A DNA stretch of 64,000 nucleotides from Streptomyces sp. NBC_00358 (GTDB lineage Bacteria > Actinomycetota > Actinomycetes > Streptomycetales > Streptomycetaceae), in contig NZ_CP107976.1 in the NCBI RefSeq assembly GCF_036099295.1, forward strand, positions 2,604,001-2,668,000, written 5' to 3'. Position numbers and translations under genes: made by a program. Under the pieces are notes generated by a model. That model was given only the letters and a program-made list of their open reading frames with translations, had not been told where the DNA came from and searched no databases. Shown piece by piece: positions 8,095 to 15,960 of the stretch. Numbering within the stretch: the first letter of the stretch is position 1; each line of letters starts with the position of its first letter.

Positions 8095-8922
8095 TCACCG
8101 CCCCCGCCACTTCGGGGCCCGCTTCTCCGAGAAGGCCGCGTGGAACTCCGCGTAGTCCTCGCCGTTCATCAGCAGGGCCTGGGTGGCGGCGTCCAGTTCG
8201 ACGGCGGCGGCGAGCGGCATGTCCAGTTCGGCGGTGAGCAGGGCCTTGGTCTGGGCGTACGCCAGGGCGGGGCCGTCGGCGAGGCGGCGGGCCAGCGCCT
8301 GCGCGCCCTCGTCGGCGTGCCCTTCTTCGGTGAGTTCGCTGATCAGGCCGATGCGTTCGGCCTCGGGCGCCCGGACCGGTTCGCCGAGCATCAGCAGCCT
8401 GGTCGCGTGGCCGAGCCCGACCACCCGGGGCAGCAGATAGGCCGCGCCCATGTCGCCGCCGGACAGGCCGACGCGGGTGAAGAGGAAGGCGAAGCGGGCG
8501 CTGGGGTCGGCCACCCGGAAGTCGGCGGCCAGCGCCAGCACGGCTCCGGCGCCCGCCGCGACCCCGTGCACGGCCGCGATCACCGGGAACGGGCATTCCC
8601 GTACGGCCCGGACGACCTGCCCGGTCATCCGGTTGAAGTCGAGGAGCTGGGCGGTGTCCATGGAGAGGGTCGCGCCGATGATCTCGTCGACGTCGCCTCC
8701 GGAGCAGAATCCGCGGCCCTCGCCGGCGAGCACCAGGGCCCGGACGGACCGCTCGCGGGACAGCTCGGCGAGCAGGTCGCGCAGGTCGGCGTAGGCGCCG
8801 AAGGTGAGCGCGTTGAGTTTCTCGGGGCGGGCCAGTGTGACCGTGGCGACGCCGTCGGTGAGCTCGTACCTCAGATGCTGCCAGTCGGGGGTGCGGGCGG
8901 CGGAGCCGGTGAAGGGACTCAT
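8095..8922 (-). CDS. enoyl-CoA hydratase/isomerase family protein
   Basis: A 275-residue crotonase-fold protein. The oxyanion-hole segments LVLAGEGRGFCSGGD and AAVHGVAAGAGAVLALAADF are intact; the usual active-site Glu region reads LSGGDMGAAYLLPR. The start is the ATG at 8922, preceded by GAGGAGG; an upstream ATG at 8985 would lie upstream of the predicted transcription start and is rejected. It is the first gene of the operon with the fused monooxygenase/reductase. The expected role is hydration or isomerisation of the ring-reduced CoA-ester before beta-oxidation-like cleavage. Confidence 0.85.
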   Translation of the reverse strand: MSPFTGSAARTPDWQHLRYELTDGVATVTLARPEKLNALTFGAYADLRDLLAELSRERSVRALVLAGEGRGFCSGGDVDEIIGATLSMDTAQLLDFNRMTGQVVRAVRECPFPVIAAVHGVAAGAGAVLALAADFRVADPSARFAFLFTRVGLSGGDMGAAYLLPRVVGLGHATRLLMLGEPVRAPEAERIGLISELTEEGHADEGAQALARRLADGPALAYAQTKALLTAELDMPLAAAVELDAATQALLMNGEDYAEFHAAFSEKRAPKWRGR

Positions 8923-8971
8923 GACGGGCGGCCTCCTCGGGCGGGGGGCGACGCGATGCGGCTGTACCACC

Positions 8972-9000
8972 AAGCTATCACTCATCTGTGACTGTCGTCA
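8972..9000 (-). promoter_or_regulatory. promoter of the enoyl-CoA hydratase operon with conserved box
   Basis: TGACGA (9000-8995), 17-nt spacer, TAGCTT (8977-8972) on the minus strand. The 12-bp TGACGACAGTCA and the GATAG nine bases further on are identical in sequence and spacing to the block at 2961-2986. Flanking bases form a loose inverted repeat: CTATC/GATAG and ACTCAT/ATGAGT around the core. Confidence 0.6.
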
Positions 9001-9460
9001 TGAGTGCGCGATAGAGTGATTCCGGTGTCCTGAATTCGCCGGTCGCATCACCTTTCGGCACACGCCGACCCGCCAGCATTGTCACAGGATGTGATGTGAC
9101 ATGACTCGACGTGATGCCTGCGACTTGTGAAGGGGCTGCCGGGGCTCACGAGGAGGCGGCGCCACCTCGTGAAGGGGCGGTCCCTCGCCGTGGAGGCGGC
9201 GGCCCCGCGGCGGCCCGCGGCCCGTCATCACGTCACGGATCATCGATAGCCGTGTAACGGTGGGAGCGGAGGCGGGAGACGGGCCGTTCGTCCGGGTACA
9301 CAGCCCTGTATCGGACCGAACGTCCCGAAAGAGCAGGGTGACACCCCTGGGGACACAACGGCCGATGTCCCGAGAAAGCCCGCCGAGCGCGTTCGCCCGG
9401 TGGAGCCGTACCATTCCTTAGGTTGTAAGCAGGACAGCCTGCTCCACGAACGGACCCGAC
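9001..9460. other. long intergenic region with palindromes
   Basis: No gene is visible. It contains nested inverted repeats at 9080-9101 (TGTCACA, 8 nt, TGTGACA, with inner TCACAGGATGTGA). Next to the following start codon is AGCAGG-ACAG-CCTGCT at 9428-9443. The first looks like a dimeric regulator site; the second lies 17 nt before the ATPase start. No regulator can be assigned. Confidence 0.5.
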
Positions 9461-9901
9461 TTGCACGACACCCCAGCACCCGCCTCCTGGCGCATCGCGC
9501 TGCCGCACACCGTCGCGGCCGTGCCCGTCGCCCGTGCGCTGGTCCGCACGGCACTCGCGGAGCGGGAGCACGCGGCCGACAGCGACACCGCCGAGCTGCT
9601 CACCGCGGAGCTGGTCGCCAACGCCGTCGAGCACACCGCGGGCGACGGGCCGATAGAGCTGGTCGTCGAGCTGATGCCGACCGGCTGCCGGGTCGAGGTC
9701 CACGACCCCGACCCCGTGCCGCCCGTCGACCTCACGCTCCCCCACCCGCCCGGAGAGCCCGACCCGTGGCAGGAGCACGGGCGCGGACTGCTGCTGCTGC
9801 GCGCCCTCAGCTCGGCCTGCGGGCACCGCCCCACCGACTCCGGCAAGGCCGTCTGGTTCAGACTGCCTGTGGTTCCCGCTCAGCGGCGTCCGGCGCTGTG
9901 A
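9461..9901 (+). CDS. anti-sigma-like ATP-binding protein (HATPase_c_2)
   Basis: A 146-residue single-domain GHKL ATPase related to RsbW/SpoIIAB-type serine kinases and anti-sigma factors, abundant in streptomycetes. The N-box is ELVANAVEHT near residues 50-59, followed by VEVHDPDPVPP (G1 region) and HGRGLLLLRAL (G2 region). TTG at 9461 is the only usable start because an in-frame TAG lies at 9419 and no ATG or GTG lies between. No strong ribosome-binding site is seen. Its last 44 bp overlap the 3' end of the convergent permease gene. Its partner sigma or antagonist is not in the window. Confidence 0.75.
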   Translation: MHDTPAPASWRIALPHTVAAVPVARALVRTALAEREHAADSDTAELLTAELVANAVEHTAGDGPIELVVELMPTGCRVEVHDPDPVPPVDLTLPHPPGEPDPWQEHGRGLLLLRALSSACGHRPTDSGKAVWFRLPVVPAQRRPAL

Positions 9902-11327
9902 CGGCGTCCGCGCCGCCTCCGGCGCGGGTGTCCGTCCGGGCCAGCCGCGAGTTGCGGCGCCCGTAGAGGACGTACACGAGGAATCCGGCCGCGAGGAAGG
10001 CGGCGAACTGGATCCAGGTGGTCCAGCCGGTCTCGTACATCAGATAGAGGCAGAAGCCGACACCGAGCAGCGGCACCACGGGGTAGAGCGGTACCCGGAA
10101 GGTGCGGGCGAGGCCCGGCTCGCGGCGGCGCAGCGCGATCACCGCGACATTGACGGCGGCCATCACGGCGAGCGTGCCGATGGTGCACAGGTTGACCACG
10201 GAGTCCAGGGACGCGAAGGCCGCGGGCAGCGCGAAGACGAGCGCGACGATCAGTGTGCCGGCGACCGGAGTCGAGGTCTTCGGCGAGACCTTCTCGAAGA
10301 CCCGCGGGACCAGGCCGTCGCGGGACATCGACATCAGGATGCGGGTCTGGCCGTACATCACCGCGAGGACGACCGAGGCGATGGCGACGACCGCGCCGAA
10401 GGCGATCACTCCGCCGCCGACGGTGGAGCCGGTGACCTCGTTGACGACGTAGGACAGCGCGGCCGGCCGGCCGCCGACCTTGTCGCCGCCGATGGCCCCG
10501 ATCGCGGCCAGGGCGACGGCGCAGTAGAGCACCGTGACCAGGCCGAGGCAGACCAGGATGGCGACGGGGATGTCACGGCGGGGGTTCTTGGCCTCCTCGC
10601 CGGCCGTGGTGATCGCGTCGAAGCCGATGTACGAGAAGAACGCGGCCGTGGTGCCGGCGCCGATGCCGCCGAGTCCGGCCGGGGAGAACGGCGTGAGGTT
10701 GCCGTCCTTGAAGGCGCTGAACCCGATCCCGCAGAACAGCACGAGGACGACGAGCTTCAGCACGGCCATCGCGGCGGTCGCGCGGGCGCTCTCGCGCACA
10801 CCGCGCACCAGCAGTACCGAGGCCAGCGCGATCACGATGACGGCCGGGAGGTTGATGATCCCGCCGTCGGAGGGGCCGGCGGAGAGCGCGGCGGGCAGCT
10901 GCGTACCGGTGAGGCTCGCGAGCAGTTCGTTGACGTACTGGCTCCAGCCGACGGCCACGGCCGACACGGAGACGCCGTACTCCAGGAGCAGGCACCAGCC
11001 GACCAGGAAGGCCGTGCCCTCACCGAGTCCGGCGTAGGCGAAGGAGTAGGAGGATCCCGAGACGGGGATCGCGCCGCCCAGCTCGGCGAACGCGAAGGCC
11101 GTGAAGACGCAGGTGACGGCGGCCAGGACGAAGGAGACGACCACGGCGGGGCCGGCCTGGGCGACCGAGTCGGAGAGTCCGACGAAGATTCCGGTGCCGA
11201 CGATGGCACCGACGCCGAAACAGATGAGCTGGAAGAGCCCCATCGTGCGCTTGAGTCCGTTGCCTTCGAGGTCGGCACCGGAGTCGGCGATCAGTTGAGC
11301 GGGGGACTTGACGCGTGGAGCGGGCAT
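9858..11327 (-). CDS. APC family amino acid permease
   Basis: A 489-residue membrane protein with about 12 hydrophobic helices, beginning in the family manner with LFQLICFGVGAIVGTGIFVG (residues about 31-50), the unwound TM1 signature of amino acid/polyamine transporters. FSYIGFDAITTAGEEAKNP near residue 240 is another family signature. It is downstream of ornithine carbamoyltransferase and arginine deiminase on the same strand, so arginine/ornithine exchange is a reasonable guess, although its sequence is closer to cationic amino acid permeases than to classical ArcD. Its 3' end overlaps the convergent ATPase gene. Confidence 0.85.
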   Translation of the reverse strand: MPAPRVKSPAQLIADSGADLEGNGLKRTMGLFQLICFGVGAIVGTGIFVGLSDSVAQAGPAVVVSFVLAAVTCVFTAFAFAELGGAIPVSGSSYSFAYAGLGEGTAFLVGWCLLLEYGVSVSAVAVGWSQYVNELLASLTGTQLPAALSAGPSDGGIINLPAVIVIALASVLLVRGVRESARATAAMAVLKLVVLVLFCGIGFSAFKDGNLTPFSPAGLGGIGAGTTAAFFSYIGFDAITTAGEEAKNPRRDIPVAILVCLGLVTVLYCAVALAAIGAIGGDKVGGRPAALSYVVNEVTGSTVGGGVIAFGAVVAIASVVLAVMYGQTRILMSMSRDGLVPRVFEKVSPKTSTPVAGTLIVALVFALPAAFASLDSVVNLCTIGTLAVMAAVNVAVIALRRREPGLARTFRVPLYPVVPLLGVGFCLYLMYETGWTTWIQFAAFLAAGFLVYVLYGRRNSRLARTDTRAGGGADAVTAPDAAEREPQAV

Positions 11328-11414
11328 GCGGGTGGTGCTCGTTTCTGGTGGTGCGGGTGCGACCGTGGGGGTGCCCCCGCCCGACCGCGGTCGGGGATTC
11401 GGGGAGGGTCGCGC

Positions 11415-11448
11415 GGCGGCCCCCGGAAGGGATGGCTCCGGGGCCGCC
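11415..11448 (-). terminator. hairpin terminator after ornithine carbamoyltransferase
   Basis: GGCGGCCCCCGGA (11415-11427) pairs with TCCGGGGCCGCC (11437-11448) with one bulged C and a 9-nt loop. It lies just beyond the stop of the carbamoyltransferase and upstream of the permease. There is no T-run, as is usual in Streptomyces. Confidence 0.55.
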
Positions 11449-11466
11449 GGACATCGTACGGAGAAA

Positions 11467-12474
11467 TCAGGCCAGCGTGGCGACCATGATCGCCTTGATC
11501 GTGTGCAGCCGGTTCTCGGCCTGGTCGAAGACGACCGAGTGCGCCGACTCGAAGACCTCGTCGGTGACCTCCAGCGAGTCCAGGCCGTAGGTCGCGTGGA
11601 TGTCCCGGCCGACCTTGGTCCCCAGGTCGTGGAAGGCCGGGAGGCAGTGCAGGAACTTGACGTCCGGGTTGCCGGTCGCGCGCAGCACGTCCATGGTCAC
11701 GGCGTACGGGGAGAGGGCGCCGATGCGCTCGGCCCACACCTCCTTGGGCTCCCCCATGGAGACCCAGACGTCGGTGGCCACGAAGTCGGCGCCCCGCACG
11801 CCCTCGGCGACGTGCTCAGTGAGCGTGATGCGCCCGCCGCTCTTGTCGGCGAGCTCCCGGGCCCGCGCGACGATCCCGTCGGCCGGCCAGTAGGCCCGCG
11901 GAGCGACTATCCGCACGTCCATGCCGAGCAGCGCGCCGGTCACCAGGTACGAGTTGCCCATGTTGAAGCGGGCGTCGCCGAGATAGGCGAAGGCGATGTC
12001 GGCCACCGGCCTGGCACAGTGCTCGGTCATCGTCAGGACGTCGGCCAGCATCTGGGTGGGGTGCCAGTCGTCGGTGAGGCCGTTGTAGACCGGCACTCCG
12101 GCGTGGGCCGCCAGTTCCTCCACCGAGGCCTGGCTGTCGCCGCGGAACTCGATGGCATCGAACATACGGCCGAGCACGCGGGCGGTGTCCTTCACGGACT
12201 CCTTGTGGCCGATCTGCGAACCGAACGGGTCCAGATACGTCGTCGACGCGCCCTGGTCCGCGGCCGCGACCTCGAAGGCGCAGCGGGTGCGCGTCGAGGT
12301 CTTCTCGAAGATCAGCGCGATGTTCACGCCCGTGAGGTACCGGGTCTCCGCCCCGAGCCTCTTGTCCGCCTTGAGTCCGGCGGCCAGCTCGACCAGGCCG
12401 AGGAACTCCTCCTCGGTGAAGTCCAGCTCCTTGAGGAAGTGGCGGCCGGCGAGGGCGGTCGGGACTGTCGCCAT
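11467..12474 (-). CDS. argF/arcB: ornithine carbamoyltransferase
   Basis: A 335-residue enzyme interconverting ornithine plus carbamoyl phosphate with citrulline. The carbamoyl-phosphate loop [13 protein letters not shown] is near residues 53-65, HPTQMLAD near 135, the ornithine-binding D-x-W-x-SMGE near 230, and the HCLP loop near 270. The ATG at 12474 follows TTGGAG. It sits 98 bp downstream of arginine deiminase, on the same strand, which favours a catabolic (arcB) role in the deiminase pathway; a biosynthetic role cannot be excluded. No carbamate kinase gene is in the window. Confidence 0.9.
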   Translation of the reverse strand: MATVPTALAGRHFLKELDFTEEEFLGLVELAAGLKADKRLGAETRYLTGVNIALIFEKTSTRTRCAFEVAAADQGASTTYLDPFGSQIGHKESVKDTARVLGRMFDAIEFRGDSQASVEELAAHAGVPVYNGLTDDWHPTQMLADVLTMTEHCARPVADIAFAYLGDARFNMGNSYLVTGALLGMDVRIVAPRAYWPADGIVARARELADKSGGRITLTEHVAEGVRGADFVATDVWVSMGEPKEVWAERIGALSPYAVTMDVLRATGNPDVKFLHCLPAFHDLGTKVGRDIHATYGLDSLEVTDEVFESAHSVVFDQAENRLHTIKAIMVATLA

Positions 12475-12526
12475 GAGGGCGCTCCAAGGATGACGGGGGG
12501 CGTGGACGGGGAGGGACGCCTGAAAT

Positions 12527-12553
12527 TCTATACGATGCTCGGCATTTATATGC
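12527..12553 (-). promoter_or_regulatory. AT-rich promoter with ARG-box-like palindrome
   Basis: Between deiminase and carbamoyltransferase the sequence turns AT-rich. TATAGA (12532-12527) is a good -10 for the carbamoyltransferase. Ten bases upstream lies GCATTTATATGC (12542-12553), matching the GCAT-N4-ATGC core expected of streptomycete ArgR boxes, at about the -35 position. ArgR control of this gene is inferred from that placement. Confidence 0.5.
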
Positions 12554-12572
12554 GGCCTCCCGTTCGACCCCG

Positions 12573-13796
12573 CTATACCGGGTCCCTTTCCACGGGGCAG
12601 CTCATGCAGCGCGGGCCGCCGCGGCCCCGGCCCAGCTCGCTGCCCGGGATCTCGATCACCTCGATACCCTGCTTGCGCAGATGGGTGTTGGTGGTGGAGT
12701 TCCGCTCGTAGGCGATGACGACGCCCGGCTCGACGGCGAGGACGTTGCAGCCGTCGTCCCACTGCTCCCGCTCGGCCGCGTGCACGTCCTGGGTGGCGGT
12801 CAGGACGCGGATCTCGTTGAGGCCGAGGGCCGCCGCGATGGCGCGGTGCATGTGCTCCGGGGGATGGTCGGTGACCTTCAGCTCCTTGTCCCCCGCGCCC
12901 GGCTCGATCGTGTAGGAGCGGAGCATGCCGAGCCCGGCGTACTGCGTGAAGATGTCGCCGTCGACCATCGTCATCACCGTGTCGAGGTGCATGAGCGCCC
13001 GCCGCTTGGGCATGTCGAGCGCCACGATCGTGCGCGCCGAGCCCGCCGCGAACAGCTTGTGCGCGAGCATCTCGACGGCCTGCGGCGTCGTCCGCTCACT
13101 CATGCCGATGAGCACGGCGCCGTTGCCGATGACGAGGACGTCGCCGCCCTCGATGGTGGAGGGATAGTCCGCCTGCCCCTCCGACCAGAGGTTGAAGCCC
13201 TCCTCACGGAAGAGCGGGTGGTGGCGGTAGATCGCCTCGAAGTGCACGGTCTCGCGCTGCCGGGCCGGCCAGCGCATGGCGTTGATGGAGACCCCGTCGT
13301 AGATCCAGGCGGAGGTGTCCCGGGTGAAGAGGTGGTTCGGGAGCGGCCGCAGGAGGAAGTCGTCGAGGTCCATGACGTGGAAGCGCACGGAGGTGGGTTC
13401 CGCGTGCGCTTCGAGGAACTCGCGCTTGGTCATGCCGCCGACGAGCACGGACGCCAGCTCCTCGGCGGGCAGGGTCTCGAACGCGGCCCGGAGATGGTCG
13501 GTGGCGAGCGGGCCGTACTCCTTCTCGTCGAAGACCCGGTCCAGGACGAGCGCTCTGGCCGCCCCGATCGCCACAGTCTCGGCGAGCAGGTCGCCGAAGA
13601 GGTGGACGGTGACCCCGCGGTCGCGCAGCACGTCGGCGAACCCGTCGTGTTCCGCGCGCGCCCGGCGCACCCACAGCACGTCGTCGAAGAGGAGCGCGTC
13701 CTTGTTGCTGGGGGTGAGCCTTTTGAGCTCAAGATCGGGCCGGTGCAGGATGACGCGGCGCAGCCGCCCGGCCTCGGAGTCGACATGGAATCCCAT
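12573..13796 (-). CDS. arcA: arginine deiminase
   Basis: A 407-residue enzyme hydrolysing arginine to citrulline and ammonia. Family landmarks are present: [34 protein letters not shown], and the C-terminal GPRCMSCP containing the catalytic cysteine. The length equals the family norm. ATG 13796 is chosen because GGAGG lies just upstream; a longer frame to 13856 has no support. It is followed by ornithine carbamoyltransferase and the permease, forming an incomplete deiminase pathway lacking carbamate kinase. Confidence 0.93.
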   Translation of the reverse strand: MGFHVDSEAGRLRRVILHRPDLELKRLTPSNKDALLFDDVLWVRRARAEHDGFADVLRDRGVTVHLFGDLLAETVAIGAARALVLDRVFDEKEYGPLATDHLRAAFETLPAEELASVLVGGMTKREFLEAHAEPTSVRFHVMDLDDFLLRPLPNHLFTRDTSAWIYDGVSINAMRWPARQRETVHFEAIYRHHPLFREEGFNLWSEGQADYPSTIEGGDVLVIGNGAVLIGMSERTTPQAVEMLAHKLFAAGSARTIVALDMPKRRALMHLDTVMTMVDGDIFTQYAGLGMLRSYTIEPGAGDKELKVTDHPPEHMHRAIAAALGLNEIRVLTATQDVHAAEREQWDDGCNVLAVEPGVVIAYERNSTTNTHLRKQGIEVIEIPGSELGRGRGGPRCMSCPVERDPV

Positions 13797-13870
13797 GCCT
13801 CCATCCTGACCATCCTGACCCGTGTTCACCCGTGGATCGCCGGAGCCGCGGCGCATTCATTTCGTCCCCT

Positions 13871-13917
13871 TGACGATAAGCAGGTCCGACCATTATCGTC
13901 TCACTGACGACAATAAG
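13871..13917. promoter_or_regulatory. repeated TTATCGTC/GACGATAA operator-like sites
   Basis: Three related half-sites sit in the divergent region between arginine deiminase and the SPFH gene. GACGATAA is at 13872-13879 and TTATCGTC at 13893-13900 (an inverted repeat with 13 nt between). Then comes GACGACAATAA at 13907-13917, which pairs with ATTATCGTC around a TCACT spacer to give a near-perfect 23-bp palindrome. This resembles a cooperative dimer site; the regulator is unknown. Confidence 0.55.
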
Positions 13918-13990
13918 CGCCGCCAAGCGCCGCCGAGCGGCAGCACGCGACGAGGAAGCGCCGGGACCGCCCGGCGCCGAGGGGGTACTC

Positions 13991-15070
13991 ATGGCCGACA
14001 TCACGCGACGCCTCGGCTGGCGCCATCTGCGCGGGGCGCCCACCGCCCATGTCCGGCACCACCGGTCGGGGCGCCTGCTCCACGACGGCCCCGGACTCAG
14101 CTTCTGGTACCGCTCACTCACCGCGGCTCTCTCCGAAGTCCCGGTCGACGACCGCGAGTTGGCGATGACGTTCCACGCGCGTACGTCCGACTTCCAGGAT
14201 GTCGCGGTGCAGGCGACCGTCACCTACCGGATCAGCGATCCCACCGTCGCGGCCTCCCGCATCGACTTCTCCATAGACCCCGACACCGGCGACTGGCGGG
14301 GCACCCCGCTGGAGCAGCTCGGGTCACTGCTGACCGAGACGGCCCAGCAGCACGCCCTCGACGTCCTCGCCCGTACGTCACTGGCGTCCGCCCTGGTCGA
14401 CGGTGTCGCGGCGGTACGGGAGCGGATCGCCGGCGGCCTCACCGCCGAACCCCGGCTGCCGGCGACCGGCATCGAGGTGGTCGCCGTGCGGGTCGTCGCA
14501 CTGCGCCCGGAGCCCGAGGTGGAACGGGCCCTGCGCACTCCCGCCCGCGAGCAGATCCAGCAGGACGCGGACAAGGCGACGTACGAACGCCGGGCGGTCG
14601 CCGTCGAGCGGGAGCGCGCCATCGCCGAGAACGAACTCGCCAGTCAGATCGAACTCGCCCGGCGCGAGGAGCAGTTGGTCGACCAACGGGGTACGAACGC
14701 GCGCCGCGAGGCCGAGGAGCTCGCGGCGGCGGACGCGGTACGCGCCGGGGCGGAGGCGGACCGCACGGTCCGGCTGGCCGAGGCCGAGGCCACCCGGTCG
14801 CTGCGGCTCGCCGAGGCGGAGGCCACGCGCAAGGTGCGGCTCGCGGGGGCCGAGGCGCAGGCGGCGCGCGAGGTCGGCGCGGCTCGGGCCGAGGCGCAGG
14901 CGGCCTGGCTGCGGGTCCACGGCGACGCCGATGTCGCCACGCTGCACGCGCTGACCGGCACCCGGCTCGCGGAGAACCTGCCGCGGATCGAGAACCTCAC
15001 CGTCTCGCCGGACGTCCTCACCGGGCTGCTCGCCAAGCTGGGCGGCGGGGCCGCCGGAGACCCGGCGTGA
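13991..15070 (+). CDS. SPFH/Band 7 domain protein
   Basis: A 359-residue protein with an N-terminal SPFH (stomatin/prohibitin-like) domain at about 40-185. A long Glu/Arg/Ala-rich helical stretch follows (about 185-310), including repeated RLAEAEATR units, as in flotillin-like coiled coils. No transmembrane helix or signal peptide is visible, which is unusual for membrane-organising SPFH proteins. The ATG follows GAGGGGG. Its stop overlaps the start of the NAD-kinase-like gene (GTGA), so the pair are probably partners. Its promoter region carries the TTATCGTC sites shared with arginine deiminase. Confidence 0.8.
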   Translation: MADITRRLGWRHLRGAPTAHVRHHRSGRLLHDGPGLSFWYRSLTAALSEVPVDDRELAMTFHARTSDFQDVAVQATVTYRISDPTVAASRIDFSIDPDTGDWRGTPLEQLGSLLTETAQQHALDVLARTSLASALVDGVAAVRERIAGGLTAEPRLPATGIEVVAVRVVALRPEPEVERALRTPAREQIQQDADKATYERRAVAVERERAIAENELASQIELARREEQLVDQRGTNARREAEELAAADAVRAGAEADRTVRLAEAEATRSLRLAEAEATRKVRLAGAEAQAAREVGAARAEAQAAWLRVHGDADVATLHALTGTRLAENLPRIENLTVSPDVLTGLLAKLGGGAAGDPA

Positions 15071-15960
15071 GTCTCGCGCCCCGGGTCGTCCTCGTCCACC
15101 GGACCACCGAGTACGAGGAGTTGGTGGCCCGGCACGGCACGCACGGGCAGGCGGCGTTCTTCCTGTCCTCGCGCGGCCGGGACATCGCGGAGGTGGCCGA
15201 ACGCCACCGGCGGGCCCGTGAGGCACTCGCCGCGGTGGTGTCGGCCATTCCGCTGACCTGGCGTCAGGCGCGCTTGGAGCGGGCGGACTTGGACCGCTTC
15301 CTGTTCGCGCCGGAGGACGTGGTGGTCGTGGTCGGACAGGACGGGCTGGTCGCGAACGTCGCCAAGTACCTCATGGGTCAGCCGGTGGTGGGGATCGACG
15401 CGGACCCCGGGCGCAATCCGGGTGTGCTGGTGCGGCACCGGCCCCAGGACGCGGGGGCGCTGCTCGCATCGGCGCACGGGGGCAGCGCCGACGAGCTGAC
15501 CATGGTCGAGGCGGTCGCGGACGACACCCAGCGGCTGGTCGCCCTCAACGAGATCTACCTGGGTGCCGCGGGCCATCAGACGGCCCGGTATCGGCTGGGG
15601 CTCGACGAGTACGGGGGTGCCGTCGAGCCCCAGGCCTCCTCCGGGGTGCTGGTGGGGACCGGGACCGGGGCGAGCGGCTGGCTCCGCTCCGTGTGGCAGG
15701 AGCGGGGCGGGGGGCTGTCGCTGCCGGGGCCCACGGACGAACGCCTGCTGTGGTTCGTCCGTGAGGCCTGGCCGTCGCCGGCCACGGGTACCTCGCTCGT
15801 GGCCGGCGAGCTCACCGCGTCCGGCCGGCTGTCCCTCACCGTGGAGTCGGACCGGCTCATCGCGTTCGGGGACGGGATGGAGGGGGACGCGGTGGAGTTG
15901 ATGTGGGGGCAGACCGTGCGGGTGGGGGTGGCTGGGGTTCGGCTCCGGCTGGTGGGCTGA
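15067..15960 (+). CDS. NAD kinase-like protein
   Basis: A 297-residue protein that resembles the NAD kinase/diacylglycerol-kinase fold: VVVVGQDGLVANVAKYL stands where GGDGT usually occurs. LVALNEIYLG corresponds to the NE motif, and GVLVGTGTGASGW to the glycine-rich loop. The Asp of GGDG is kept but the first motif Gly is Gln, so NAD kinase activity is uncertain. The GTG start overlaps the SPFH stop by 4 nt. The function of the SPFH/kinase-like pair is not known to me; NAD metabolism at a scaffold is speculation. Confidence 0.65.
   Translation: MSLAPRVVLVHRTTEYEELVARHGTHGQAAFFLSSRGRDIAEVAERHRRAREALAAVVSAIPLTWRQARLERADLDRFLFAPEDVVVVVGQDGLVANVAKYLMGQPVVGIDADPGRNPGVLVRHRPQDAGALLASAHGGSADELTMVEAVADDTQRLVALNEIYLGAAGHQTARYRLGLDEYGGAVEPQASSGVLVGTGTGASGWLRSVWQERGGGLSLPGPTDERLLWFVREAWPSPATGTSLVAGELTASGRLSLTVESDRLIAFGDGMEGDAVELMWGQTVRVGVAGVRLRLVG

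Noticed and set aside
8923-8985. Upstream ATG at 8985 as the enoyl-CoA hydratase start
   Set aside because: It would precede the predicted transcription start of the shared promoter and lacks a ribosome-binding site; ATG 8922 follows GAGGAGG.
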